NCBI RefSeq assembly: GCF_000346485.2
Contig: NZ_KQ976354.1
Location: 4,484,436-4,548,435, forward strand
Length of the DNA stretch: 64,000 nt
Reading direction: 5' to 3'
From: Scytonema hofmannii PCC 7110
GTDB taxonomy: Bacteria; Cyanobacteriota; Cyanobacteriia; Cyanobacteriales; Nostocaceae
Shown here one piece after another: positions 42,165 through 49,365 of the stretch. Numbering within the stretch: the stretch's first letter is position 1; every line of letters starts with the position of its first letter. The notes under the pieces are model-generated. The model was not told where the DNA came from. It saw only the letters and a program-made list of their open reading frames with translations, and did no database searches. The translations under genes were made by a program, and so were the position numbers.

Positions 42165-42759
42165 ATTGTTTAAATAAATCAGCCAAATCCTCAACCGTGC
42201 GCTTTGTAATTTTGCAAAGTCGAACGGTTTGTCCGAGCGTCAGGCGTGGAATATTAGATCCATTCTCCCACTCAGCGACTTTTTCCTCGCCAACGCCCAC
42301 AGCGTCCGCTATTTGTGCTCGTGTCAGATCTAATGACAGTCTTAGCGCCATAAATCTTTCACTTGGCTTTAGTCTTGGGGGTTGCACTTGGCAGACTTCT
42401 CGCTGCTGCGTCAACGAGTAAAAAATTTCCATAGACTTGCCTGCCACGGTTTCCGGATTGGTCGGCATCCAGATCGCCGTTTCGCTGTGCCATATTATCT
42501 TGCCGCCATAGTAAACGGATGTTTTGGTATTTCGCAATCCACCCTCATCAGTAATTTGCATCGAAAGTTTAACCAATTGACTGTCTGCGACTTGGAAAAT
42601 TTTGTAAGTGCGATCGCTTACTTGGAAAGAACCAGCGTCCAACCAAAACGGACTCAATCGCACGTACTGACTTCGTTTAACAACTGGCGCAAAATTAGAG
42701 AGTTCAAGGGGTAAGTTAAAAAGCGTTAGTTCAGAAGGCTCAACAACATCAACGTACAT
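42160..42759 (-). CDS. Protein with C-terminal XRE helix-turn-helix
   Basis: 199 residues. Residues 1-130 are strand-rich and unknown. Residues 130-190 form an XRE helix-turn-helix (SERFMALRLSLDLTRAQIAD, AVGVGEEKVAEWENGSNIPR). Probably a regulator with a sensing or partner-binding N-terminus. A stretch resembling its upstream region recurs before 45215-45619. Confidence 0.7.
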   Translation of the reverse strand: MYVDVVEPSELTLFNLPLELSNFAPVVKRSQYVRLSPFWLDAGSFQVSDRTYKIFQVADSQLVKLSMQITDEGGLRNTKTSVYYGGKIIWHSETAIWMPTNPETVAGKSMEIFYSLTQQREVCQVQPPRLKPSERFMALRLSLDLTRAQIADAVGVGEEKVAEWENGSNIPRLTLGQTVRLCKITKRTVEDLADLFKQS

Positions 42760-42820
42760 GGTAAAGCGCGAGATAAATGGCTAATTTATTTTTATTACCA
42801 TTCCCTCTAGTTACGGCGTA

Positions 42821-42859
42821 GCAAGATTACTGAAAATTCAATGAAGTTTTGGCGATCGC
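42821..42859. repeat. Shared upstream element, copy 1
   Basis: TACTGAAAATTCAATGAAG followed by TTTTGGCGATCGC. A similar block lies at 45685-45723. Each sits between divergent genes, which suggests a shared two-way promoter module. Confidence 0.5.
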
Positions 42860-42906
42860 TACTACCAAAAGCATGACGTTTTTGACCAACGCCACAAGTT
42901 CAAAAT

Positions 42907-42932
42907 CCCTCCGCCGATCGCACAGCGGAGGG
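42907..42932 (+). other. Leader hairpin before 42958
   Basis: An 8-bp stem CCCTCCGC / GCGGAGGG lies 25 bases upstream of the next start. It could be an attenuator or protect the leader. Confidence 0.5.
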
Positions 42933-42957
42933 GACTCACAAACCACAAAGGTGATCT

Positions 42958-43317
42958 ATGACAAGTGATAACAATTTACCAGATCCACAGCCCAAAAGCC
43001 ACAACACGATTTTCGTGCCGCCCAACTGGAAGCTACCAAAATACCATCTTGGACAGTTAACGCAGTACGGGTGGATAGTGGGGCTTCGTTATTACCCCGA
43101 ATGCTCGACCAAAGGACAAAGCAACGGGGGTAAAGAGTGGCAGTACGAAATCGTTCGTAACTGGATGGACGAGGATTCGGAAATCATTCCTGAATCACAA
43201 ATTAGGCTGCATTCACCCCAGAAAACGGCTGAGGAATTACAGGCAGAAATTAACGTTTTGATGCGCCAAGCTGAGAACCTGCGATCGCAGATGAATCTCA
43301 AGCAATCAGCCGCTTAA
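42958..43317 (+). CDS. Hypothetical protein
   Basis: 119 residues. KYHLGQLTQYGWIVGLRYYP, WQYEIVRNWMDEDSEIIPES and a coiled tail (AEELQAEINVLMRQAENLRS). The first part is like a small beta-barrel (SH3-like) domain seen in cyanobacterial unknowns. AAAGGTG precedes the ATG. Function unknown. Confidence 0.6.
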   Translation: MTSDNNLPDPQPKSHNTIFVPPNWKLPKYHLGQLTQYGWIVGLRYYPECSTKGQSNGGKEWQYEIVRNWMDEDSEIIPESQIRLHSPQKTAEELQAEINVLMRQAENLRSQMNLKQSAA

Positions 43318-43328
43318 CCGCACTCGTA

Positions 43329-43365
43329 ACAATCTCATACACCGCATGAGATTGAGGGTTGAAAC
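43329..43365 (+). repeat. CRISPR-repeat-like hairpin, left copy
   Basis: Stem AATCTCAT / ATGAGATT, then GAGGGTTGAAAC. A stem-plus-GATTGAAAC-type tail is the shape of many cyanobacterial CRISPR repeats. A covarying copy lies beyond iscB at 45157-45191. No cas genes and no spacer array are present. Confidence 0.55.
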
Positions 43366-43395
43366 AACCAAACACACGATAGACCTCAAGCAACA

Positions 43396-43451
43396 AAAAC
43401 CGATCTGGGTATAGCACACTAGGTAAAGTCCCGGTGAGGAGATACTTGAAG
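43396..43451 (+). repeat. 55-bp direct repeat, copy 2
   Basis: Partner of 42110-42164 in the same orientation. It lies 30 bases after the CRISPR-repeat-like hairpin and just before the IscB guide RNA region. Confidence 0.7.
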
Positions 43452-43456
43452 TTACA

Positions 43457-43713
43457 AATATGTAAGCAACCCACTGCTTAAAGCAGTGGGCTTCAGCTAA
43501 ACCCAGTTTAGTTGAAGCCAAGTTTACCAGACTATCAGCCTTAAACAAGCTGGGTTTACATTAAGTGTTAAAGTACTCACCTTGGGATGCGTAGCTAGTT
43601 CCAAGCTCTGAAACCAGGTAATTAAACAGACATAATGGTTTAAAGTCAGTGTTACTTGGATAGTACCGGATGTAAACAAAGTCAAAGCTAACTTTACCCG
43701 TAAGGAGGCTCTT
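43457..43713 (+). ncRNA. IscB guide RNA (omega RNA / HEARO), predicted
   Basis: The 257 bases before iscB have no gene and are full of stems: CCCACTGCTTAAAGCAGTGG, GGCTTCAGCTAAACCCAG with its mirror TTTAGTTGAAGCC, and GGTTTAAAGTC. IscB guide RNAs lie directly upstream of the gene, and their 5' part supplies the guide. The first stem probably marks the transposon's left end. Exact ends unknown. Confidence 0.7.
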
Positions 43714-45039
43714 ATGAGCAAAGTATTTGTTTTAAATTCAGAGAAAAAACCACTAAATCCAATTCATCCCGCACAGGCTAGACAACTTTTGAAAAACGGA
43801 AAAGCCGCCGTTTTTAGAAAATTTCCTTTTACCATCATTCTGAAAGTGACTTTCAAAACGGAAGAAGAAAAACCAGTTCAACCTTTGAGATTAAAAATAG
43901 ACCCTGGTGCTCAAACGACTGGATTAGCTTTAGTTAACGATACAACAGGAGAAGTTGTATTTGCAGCCGAACTACAACACAGAGGTTTTGCTATTAAAAA
44001 ATCCCTCATTTCAAGAAGACAACTCCGTAGAGGTAGAAGAAATCGCAAAACTCGGTATAGACAACCTCCAAAACACGAATGGTCTAGAAAGGGGAATAAA
44101 AAACCTGTTCCCAAACAACGAAGAACTTGGATAGCGCCAAGTTTGATGAGTAGAGTTCATAACATTAACACATGGGTTGAGAGGTTAAAAAAATTAGCTC
44201 CTATTTCGGATATCTCTCAAGAGTTGGTTAAGTTTGACACTCAATTAATGAGAAATCCAGATATTCAGGGTAAAGAATATCAACAAGGAACTTTAGCTGG
44301 ATATGAGACTAGAGAGTATTTACTTGAGAAGTGGAATAGACAATGTGCTTATTGTGGTAAAAAAGATGTTCCTTTACAGATTGAGCATATCTATTGTCGG
44401 GCTAAAGGAGGTTCTAACTCAATTACCAATTTAGCTTTGAGTTGTGAGAAATGTAACAAAAAGAAGGGGACTAAAGACATCAAAGATTTTCTCAAAAAAG
44501 AACCTACTAAATTGAAGGAAATTCTAGCTCAAGCTAAAAGACCGTTAGCTGATACTGCAGTAGTTAATTCAACAAGATTCAAACTGTTAGAAGTCTTAAA
44601 AGCAACCAATCTACCAGTAGAAACAGGTTCAGGAGGGCTAACAAAGTTTAACAGAACTAATCAAGAGTTAGAAAAGACTCATTGGATAGATGCAGCTTGT
44701 GTTGGTAAATCAACCCCAGAAAAATTAATCATCAAAGGAGTTAAGCCATTACTAATTACTGCAAACGGTCATGGAACAAGACAGATGTGTGGTACAGATA
44801 AACATGGATTTCCAATTCGTCATCGTAGTAGAAAACAAATCCATTTTGGATTTCAAACTGGAGACATCGTTAAAGCAGTTGTCACCAAAGGTAAAAAAGT
44901 AGGAGAGCATATTGGACGTGTTCTGTGTCGTGCAACGGGTAGTTTTGATATTACTACTGACACTGGAAGAGTCGCTGGTATTAGTCACAAATATTGTAAA
45001 CACATTCATAAAAAGGATGGTTACTCGTATGCATTCTGA
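43714..45039 (+). CDS. iscB: IscB, RNA-guided HNH/RuvC nuclease
   Basis: 441 residues, the ancestor type of Cas9. PLMP domain at the start (VFVLNSEKKPLNPIHPAQAR); RuvC-I Asp in LKIDPGAQTTGLAL; Arg-rich bridge helix (RRQLRRGRRNRKTRYR); RuvC-II Glu in SQELVKFD; HNH domain CAYCGKKDVPLQIEHIYCRA and NLALSCEKCNKKKG; RuvC-III His/Asp in EKTHWIDAACVG. All catalytic residues look intact. AAGGAGG ribosome site. No tnpA is present, so the element would depend on a helper transposase. Confidence 0.94.
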   Translation: MSKVFVLNSEKKPLNPIHPAQARQLLKNGKAAVFRKFPFTIILKVTFKTEEEKPVQPLRLKIDPGAQTTGLALVNDTTGEVVFAAELQHRGFAIKKSLISRRQLRRGRRNRKTRYRQPPKHEWSRKGNKKPVPKQRRTWIAPSLMSRVHNINTWVERLKKLAPISDISQELVKFDTQLMRNPDIQGKEYQQGTLAGYETREYLLEKWNRQCAYCGKKDVPLQIEHIYCRAKGGSNSITNLALSCEKCNKKKGTKDIKDFLKKEPTKLKEILAQAKRPLADTAVVNSTRFKLLEVLKATNLPVETGSGGLTKFNRTNQELEKTHWIDAACVGKSTPEKLIIKGVKPLLITANGHGTRQMCGTDKHGFPIRHRSRKQIHFGFQTGDIVKAVVTKGKKVGEHIGRVLCRATGSFDITTDTGRVAGISHKYCKHIHKKDGYSYAF

Positions 45040-45156
45040 AAAAGTTAGACTGCACTTAAAAGTGCTTACGGCTTCCTCCCACGCCTGAAGGACAATTGAG
45101 TTTTTCCGCCAAGCTTTAAAACTCAATTTCGTGGGCTTCCGCCTTCGATCACTGTG

Positions 45157-45191
45157 ACAATCCCGTGGTTCACGGGATTGAGGATTGAAAC
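45157..45191 (+). repeat. CRISPR-repeat-like hairpin, right copy
   Basis: Perfect 10-bp stem CAATCCCGTG / CACGGGATTG with a 3-base loop, then AGGATTGAAAC. The stem differs from the left copy by compensating changes. Its 3' part is duplicated next door at 45192-45212. Confidence 0.6.
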
Positions 45192-45212
45192 CACGGGATT
45201 GAGGATTGAAAC
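45192..45212 (+). repeat. Tandem half-copy of the right hairpin
   Basis: Exact repeat of 45171-45191 (CACGGGATTG AGGATTGAAAC). It ends three bases before the stop codon of the minus-strand gene. Confidence 0.85.
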
Positions 45213-45214
45213 GC

Positions 45215-45619
45215 TTACCAACCCCTAGCACCAACGGAGCGACAGTAATACCGCATGGCTTCAGTAAAAGGAGTACCCACTTTCAGCGCAACTTCTTCTC
45301 GCTTTTTGTTTTCCGCAACTTTGACGCCGTTTTCGTTGTAACCCCTAGATCCAACGAGCCAAAGCTTTTCGTCAGCACACGAGGGTTGAATTAATAATTG
45401 AATCATCAACCCATCTTTAATTTGGTTGACTTTAAGGACTCTACCAAAACCAAGCACCGGTCTATTCATGGCTTGGGTATCCAGCAAGAAAGGTTCTCCG
45501 TCCCTGTCATACCCAACGTTTACGTATCTTTGAGATTGAGCGGACGCTGTTGAACCAAAACCAACAACCGCAATTACCACAGCAGACAAAGCAGCAAAGG
45601 AGGATTTAAGATTAAACAT
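45215..45619 (-). CDS. Secreted hypothetical protein
   Basis: 134 residues. A signal peptide (SFAALSAVVIAVVGFGSTASA, cleaved before QSQRY) is clear. The mature part is strand-rich with two Cys (PSCADEKLW and RYYCRSVGAR). It resembles short periplasmic unknowns common in cyanobacteria. It may be host-derived cargo in the element. Its 3' end abuts the IscB element. Confidence 0.7.
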   Translation of the reverse strand: MFNLKSSFAALSAVVIAVVGFGSTASAQSQRYVNVGYDRDGEPFLLDTQAMNRPVLGFGRVLKVNQIKDGLMIQLLIQPSCADEKLWLVGSRGYNENGVKVAENKKREEVALKVGTPFTEAMRYYCRSVGARGW

Positions 45620-45684
45620 ATTCTGGGGTGATAGAAGATAGACGCCAATTCATTTCTATTGCCCCTTTTAAGTTTTTTGGCGCA

Positions 45685-45723
45685 GCACAAATACTGAAAA
45701 CTAAGTGAAGATTCGGCGATCGC
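45685..45723. repeat. Shared upstream element, copy 2
   Basis: TACTGAAAACTAAGTGAAG followed by ATTCGGCGATCGC; similar to 42821-42859. It lies upstream of both the minus-strand secreted protein and the plus-strand gene at 45832. Confidence 0.5.
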
Positions 45724-45831
45724 GATTGATGGATTGAGCGCGGAGCGACCGTGCTCACTTGCACCCACCGAATCGCTGCACAATTAAAGAAAACCAGCGA
45801 TCGCAAAACTTATGACCCAAAAGCACAAATT

Positions 45832-46044
45832 ATGCCAAAACCAAGATATGACGAAAAAGAGGACAAATCGCGCCATGCAGTAGCAGACGAAGACTGTTGT
45901 GAAGAAATGGCTCAAAAATACGGCTGGCGGCTAGTTGACGTGGAGGAAACGGGCGATCGCACTCTACCAATTGACTGCGTGTTTGATGGAAAAACTGAAT
46001 TTCCCAAATCTTATTACGACAATGAGGAAGATGATGATGCGTAG
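45832..46044 (+). CDS. Small acidic hypothetical protein
   Basis: 70 residues from the ATG at 45832 (MPKPRYDEKEDKSRHAVADE). Contains CCEEMAQKYGWRLVDVEETG and an Asp/Glu-rich tail. The 27 codons upstream in frame are unlikely to be used. Its last codons carry the ribosome site and start of the next gene. Confidence 0.55.
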   Translation: MPKPRYDEKEDKSRHAVADEDCCEEMAQKYGWRLVDVEETGDRTLPIDCVFDGKTEFPKSYYDNEEDDDA

Positions 46045-46477
46045 ATGGATTGTTTTTCGTGCCGAAAAGCGCCAACCGGGTTGGCAAGAACGAAAGTATG
46101 CTCACACGGGGTCTTTGACCAAAAACTTGGCTGAGCATTACGACTGTTCGGACAAACCGTTACCCGAACCGGGTTATAGACCCCCAGAATTTATTCGAGT
46201 AGAGCAGTTCGTTGACCCTCAATATCCACAAGGCAAAACCCATTATCGCCATAGCGACTGGGAAGTGACAAAAGTGGAAACTTACACCCCCGACGTTCCT
46301 ATGGGTGAATTTGACATCATAGTCATTTGTCATTGTAAGTACTCACCCATTAATGCACCACTTAAGCCAATGCCAGAACGTCAAGTATCCCTTGACTCGT
46401 TTGGTGGTGATGAACAAGCTTACAAGCAGTGGGTGGAGCAAAACCGAGTCACTGCAGAAGTAAAGCAAAGCGCTTAA
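46037..46477 (+). CDS. Hypothetical protein
   Basis: 146 residues from the ATG at 46037 (MRRWIVFRAEKRQPGW), eight bases after GAGGA. Several ATGs precede it in a run (ATGATGATG). Strand-rich; EFDIIVICHCKYSPINAPLK is the most distinctive stretch. No family recognised. It ends 51 bases before the 27-bp palindrome terminator. Confidence 0.55.
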   Translation: MRRWIVFRAEKRQPGWQERKYAHTGSLTKNLAEHYDCSDKPLPEPGYRPPEFIRVEQFVDPQYPQGKTHYRHSDWEVTKVETYTPDVPMGEFDIIVICHCKYSPINAPLKPMPERQVSLDSFGGDEQAYKQWVEQNRVTAEVKQSA

Positions 46478-46528
46478 CGATCTATCTTGAGCCAAGTTGA
46501 GCGATCGCATCTTGTCAAAAGTTCAGAA

Positions 46529-46560
46529 CGAGGGTGCGGAAATTCCGCACCCTCGTTTTT
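46529..46560 (+). terminator. Palindrome copy 5 acting as terminator
   Basis: A perfect 27-bp palindrome centred on TGCGGAAATTCCGCA (arms CGAGGG / CCCTCG) followed by TTTTT. Here a member of the dispersed family clearly has terminator form. Confidence 0.85.
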
Positions 46561-46646
46561 GCGACAAAACGGAGGAAATAACCCTTTTGCAGAAAACGTT
46601 GTAGGTTTACTTTTGAGATACGGTCACTTATACGAACGGAAACCGC

Positions 46647-47009
46647 ATGACTAACCTTGAACTATTCAACCTGTGGTCGCAACTCGCACCTGACGAGTGC
46701 AAGGCAAAAACTGACATTGATGGTAAATGGGGTAACAAATTCATCGTTTCCTCCACCGAATACGAACAAAACGGAAAGCATTGGAGGGGTATTAACACCA
46801 ATCCCACGCCAATTCAATTGGCGCACCTCGTACCAGTTCTCATACAAAATTGCGGCGATCGCGGTTGGGAATTATCACTGCAAAACGAGAAGGGGTTGTG
46901 GCTGGTAACGATGACCAAACACGGAGAAGGTCAACTCAGACACACCGGATATCATTCGCTTTGTGCGATCGCAATCCTTGAAGCTTATGTAAATGCCTTA
47001 GAACGATGA
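46647..47009 (+). CDS. Hypothetical protein
   Basis: 120 residues (MTNLELFNLWSQLAPDECKA). PTPIQLAHLVPVLIQNCGDR and WELSLQNEKGLWLVTMTKHG, then HSLCAIAILEAYVNAL. It resembles small phage/cyanobacterial proteins with an alpha+beta fold of unknown role. Confidence 0.6.
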   Translation: MTNLELFNLWSQLAPDECKAKTDIDGKWGNKFIVSSTEYEQNGKHWRGINTNPTPIQLAHLVPVLIQNCGDRGWELSLQNEKGLWLVTMTKHGEGQLRHTGYHSLCAIAILEAYVNALER

Positions 47010-47130
47010 ACAACACGGAACACAAGTTTCTTGTATAAGGGGATGGCATACAGCGATCGCGACCTTAGTACACAATAAACACAAACAAATCAATTTCCCA
47101 GCCTCAGCCTGGGAACGATAAGGATGAGTC

Positions 47131-47382
47131 ATGACCAGAAAAGATAGTCAAACAGAAATCCAAAAACGAGTGGAGCTCGTAGCGCAAATCGAAACCCTAA
47201 AAAAAGCCATTGGATGGAATATTAACGATGAAATGAATTATGTCAAAAAGTGCTTTAGCAAAGCATCCAGAGCGTTTCTCAATTTGGAAGAACTGCAACA
47301 ATATCTTAATTATTTGGAGTCCCAATTTGATGGCGAGATGGAACGGCAAAGTCAAAATCAACTTAACTTGTTTGAATTATGA
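47131..47382 (+). CDS. Small hypothetical protein
   Basis: 83 residues, helical (RVELVAQIETLKKAIGWNIN, LNLEELQQYLNYLESQFDGE), ending QNQLNLFEL, a motif like a clamp-binding QLxLF box (inferred). Its stop overlaps the next start by 4 bases. Confidence 0.55.
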   Translation: MTRKDSQTEIQKRVELVAQIETLKKAIGWNINDEMNYVKKCFSKASRAFLNLEELQQYLNYLESQFDGEMERQSQNQLNLFEL

Positions 47383-47543
47383 AACCCAACCTCATTGGCG
47401 AAACCGATATTGAACTAAGTCGCTTGGGCTGGACTACCGATCGCGGCAGACAGCACTTAATCAAAACCTACGGCAAAAGATCGCGACATTTGTTAACAGA
47501 GGAGGAGCTACAAGATTTTTTAAACTTCCTCCGCACTCAATAG
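47379..47543 (+). CDS. Small hypothetical protein
   Basis: 54 residues (MKPNLIGETDIELSRLGWTT, then DRGRQHLIKTYGKRSRHLLT). Starts in ATGA overlap with the previous gene, which supports coding. Contains a segment like those joining replication proteins (EEELQDFLNFLR). Not recognised. Confidence 0.6.
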   Translation: MKPNLIGETDIELSRLGWTTDRGRQHLIKTYGKRSRHLLTEEELQDFLNFLRTQ

Positions 47544-47744
47544 CAACTGCATAAGCTCATAACGCGATCGCCTATAACTCTATACCCCTAACACTACCTA
47601 ACTCCATGTATCTTACAATACGCGCAATTGTAAACTAGAGCGACAGCGCACGGGAAATAGACATCTATCCTTTGATAGAGTGCCAGTATATGTGTATGCT
47701 TTGTAACTTTAATTTTAATTTGTGCAAACGATATTAATTTTCGC
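47544..47744. other. Intergenic stretch, no gene seen
   Basis: AT-rich, 200 bases, with no intact gene. Probably holds the promoter of the gene that follows. Confidence 0.5.
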
Positions 47745-47987
47745 TTGCCAGAGATTAACTACTACATTACCGTACACATGGACAGTCAACTTGGTGACAA
47801 AAAGCACGCGCTGACTAAATGCATCCAAAGTCTTGAGGGGTTTGCACTTGAAGTTGGCTTTTCAGAAAAGGAAATTTTTGAATCCTTTGTAGAATGGCTG
47901 TTTGAGAAAGATCGAGAGCGTTTTGATGAGGTGATTAAATCTTTGGAAGCAGCCTCCGAAGACACCGACACTAAATCTCGTCAATAA
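47745..47987 (+). CDS. Small hypothetical protein
   Basis: 80 residues if TTG at 47745 is used (LPEINYYITVHMDSQLGDKK); an ATG at 47778 gives 69. Helical (ALTKCIQSLEGFALEVGFSE, IFESFVEWLFEKDRERFDEV). Unknown. It converges on the XRE gene with a 17-base overlap of the two coding ends. Confidence 0.5.
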   Translation: MPEINYYITVHMDSQLGDKKHALTKCIQSLEGFALEVGFSEKEIFESFVEWLFEKDRERFDEVIKSLEAASEDTDTKSRQ

Positions 47988-48300
47988 GCAGCTTAATCAA
48001 GCGCACAACTTCCTCTCTGGATAATTGGCGAATGGTCAACAACAAATCTTCCGCCTTCTTCGGCTTGTGGACTTCCTCCGAACCGACGGCGCGAACCTGT
48101 GCTAGTAGCTGCTCCAAAGACTGACCCCTAGCAGTTGCAACTGCCTCTAGGTTTTCCAAGTCGGGGATAACCGTGCCGCGTTCCCACGATTGGACTGTAG
48201 CGTAACTCACGCCCAAGTCGCTAGCGAACTTCCTTTGACTTCTGTTTCCCCTGGCGTGCTTAATAGCTTCCACCAACCTTGCGCGTGATTCGGCATCCAT
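47971..48300 (-). CDS. XRE-family repressor
   Basis: 109 residues from the ATG at 48300 (MDAESRARLVEAIKHARGNR). Helix-turn-helix: SQRKFASDLGVSYATVQSWE. The C-terminal helix (SREEVVRLIKLLIDEI) could dimerise. It faces a divergent RHH gene across repeated TTGTCA / AATCATGC sites, an arrangement like a lysogeny switch. Confidence 0.82.
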   Translation of the reverse strand: MDAESRARLVEAIKHARGNRSQRKFASDLGVSYATVQSWERGTVIPDLENLEAVATARGQSLEQLLAQVRAVGSEEVHKPKKAEDLLLTIRQLSREEVVRLIKLLIDEI

Positions 48301-48304
48301 TATC

Positions 48305-48410
48305 GCAATTGTCACGACTAACAAATTTAATCATGCCGATCTACTTGTCATTAGTAAATGCAATCATGCTATAGTCATGGCTGACTGTAATTGTCATTCA
48401 CGGCAATCCT
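48305..48410. promoter_or_regulatory. Divergent promoter/operator region
   Basis: TTGTCA occurs at 48309, 48345 and 48391, and AATCATGC at 48329 and 48362. The spacing of about 36 and 33 bases suggests sites for the XRE or RHH protein on each side. Confidence 0.55.
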
Positions 48411-48413
48411 AAT

Positions 48414-48596
48414 ATGATGTCTCCAACGAGCACAAAACTAAGCGTTACAAGAAAACAAACTAGGATCTACATAGACGAAAAGCTAATAGAGCGAATGAAA
48501 GCTTATGCCCACGAACACGGGTTGTACAAGCACAGGGTTCTTGAGGCGGCAATCTCGCGCTACCTTGATGAAGCCGAAAAACGACCACAAGAATAA
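48414..48596 (+). CDS. Ribbon-helix-helix protein
   Basis: 60 residues (MMSPTSTKLSVTRKQTRIYI). RHH strand and helices: KQTRIYIDEKLIERMKAYAH and HRVLEAAISRYLDEAEKRP. Probably a small transcription factor, divergent from the XRE repressor. Confidence 0.75.
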   Translation: MMSPTSTKLSVTRKQTRIYIDEKLIERMKAYAHEHGLYKHRVLEAAISRYLDEAEKRPQE

Positions 48597-48655
48597 AGCG
48601 TCCGCCAAGATGAGCGAACGCTTCACAAAACAATATACGCCATCAATTCTACTGC

Positions 48656-49009
48656 ATGGAAAGCGATAGCAGATCTGCCCTCAAGCAACTAGCCCTCTCC
48701 ATACCGCCGGACATTCTAGCGGAAGCCTTGGTCGAGCAGCTAAATGAAACGAAGCCATCAACCAACCAATCCCGCCAATGGTACAACACCGACCCAGCAT
48801 GGCGATTGCTGGGACTCAACAGTGCCGACCAACTCAGGCGATTGAGGAGAAGTGGCTTATTGCGCTGCGGTATTGAGTATCGCGTGGTGGAGTCGGAATT
48901 TCAATTCCACCTATCCAATTGCGAATCGCGCCTTTCAGAATCTCCCGAAAGGCGAAAATTGACCAACAAAATACCTCGCGTATCGCGAGGCAGGATTAAA
49001 AAATTATGA
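48656..49009 (+). CDS. Hypothetical protein
   Basis: 117 residues (MESDSRSALKQLALSIPPDI). The middle (WYNTDPAWRLLGLNSADQLR, RLRRSGLLRCGIEYRV) looks like a short DNA-binding or excisionase-type domain. Its 3' third is written by palindromes (CGCCTTTC...GAAAGGCG; CCTCGCG-TAT-CGCGAGG), which may constrain the protein. Confidence 0.5.
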   Translation: MESDSRSALKQLALSIPPDILAEALVEQLNETKPSTNQSRQWYNTDPAWRLLGLNSADQLRRLRRSGLLRCGIEYRVVESEFQFHLSNCESRLSESPERRKLTNKIPRVSRGRIKKL

Positions 49010-49055
49010 AAATCTTATTCCCAAAAGGCAAATTTCCGTAATTTCACAGTAAAAA

Positions 49056-49098
49056 GTGCCTCGCTGGTTGAATTATCTTAATTCAACCAGCGAGGCAC
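49056..49098. terminator. 20-bp perfect hairpin
   Basis: Stem GTGCCTCGCTGGTTGAATTA and its exact mirror around a 3-base loop. On the minus strand it is followed by TTTTT. With two smaller palindromes upstream it forms a hairpin cluster at the end of the 48656 gene. Confidence 0.65.
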
Positions 49099-49365
49099 CT
49101 TAACACTTATTGGAGATCGCTACTCGTCTTGGCAAGGACACCCCGTAGCGTCTCCCTTCGATTCCATTGAGTTGGTGCAAAAGTTTTCATCTAAAGTGAT
49201 ACCCATCACTTTTCAAAAGTGACAAGGCTTGTTGCAGCCATTCTCAATGTATGCACGTGAACCGCACGCACCAATCGATTATAAACCAAGACAATGTGAA
49301 AAATTGCTAAGATTCAGTGCTCTTGGTGAACGTTGGTGCTAACAACCACTTACCAACAGAATAAT
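49099..49365. promoter_or_regulatory. Upstream region of the ParB-like operon
   Basis: Contains AAAGTGAT-ACCC-ATCACTTT followed by CAAAAGTGAC at about 49194-49223, three related AAAGTGA sites in a row that could bind a repressor. No gene. Confidence 0.45.

Larger units (their letters stand above)
43457..45212 (+). mobile_element. IscB (IS200/IS605-like) element without tnpA
   Basis: The left end probably begins near the CCCACTGCTTAAAGCAGTGG hairpin; the right end near the CAATCCCGTG / CACGGGATTG hairpin at 45158-45180. Subterminal hairpins instead of inverted repeats fit IS200/IS605. Boundaries are estimates. Confidence 0.6.

Noticed and set aside
45171-45212. Short CRISPR array
   Set aside because: The two 21-base units are directly adjacent with no spacer, so this is a tandem duplication, not an array.
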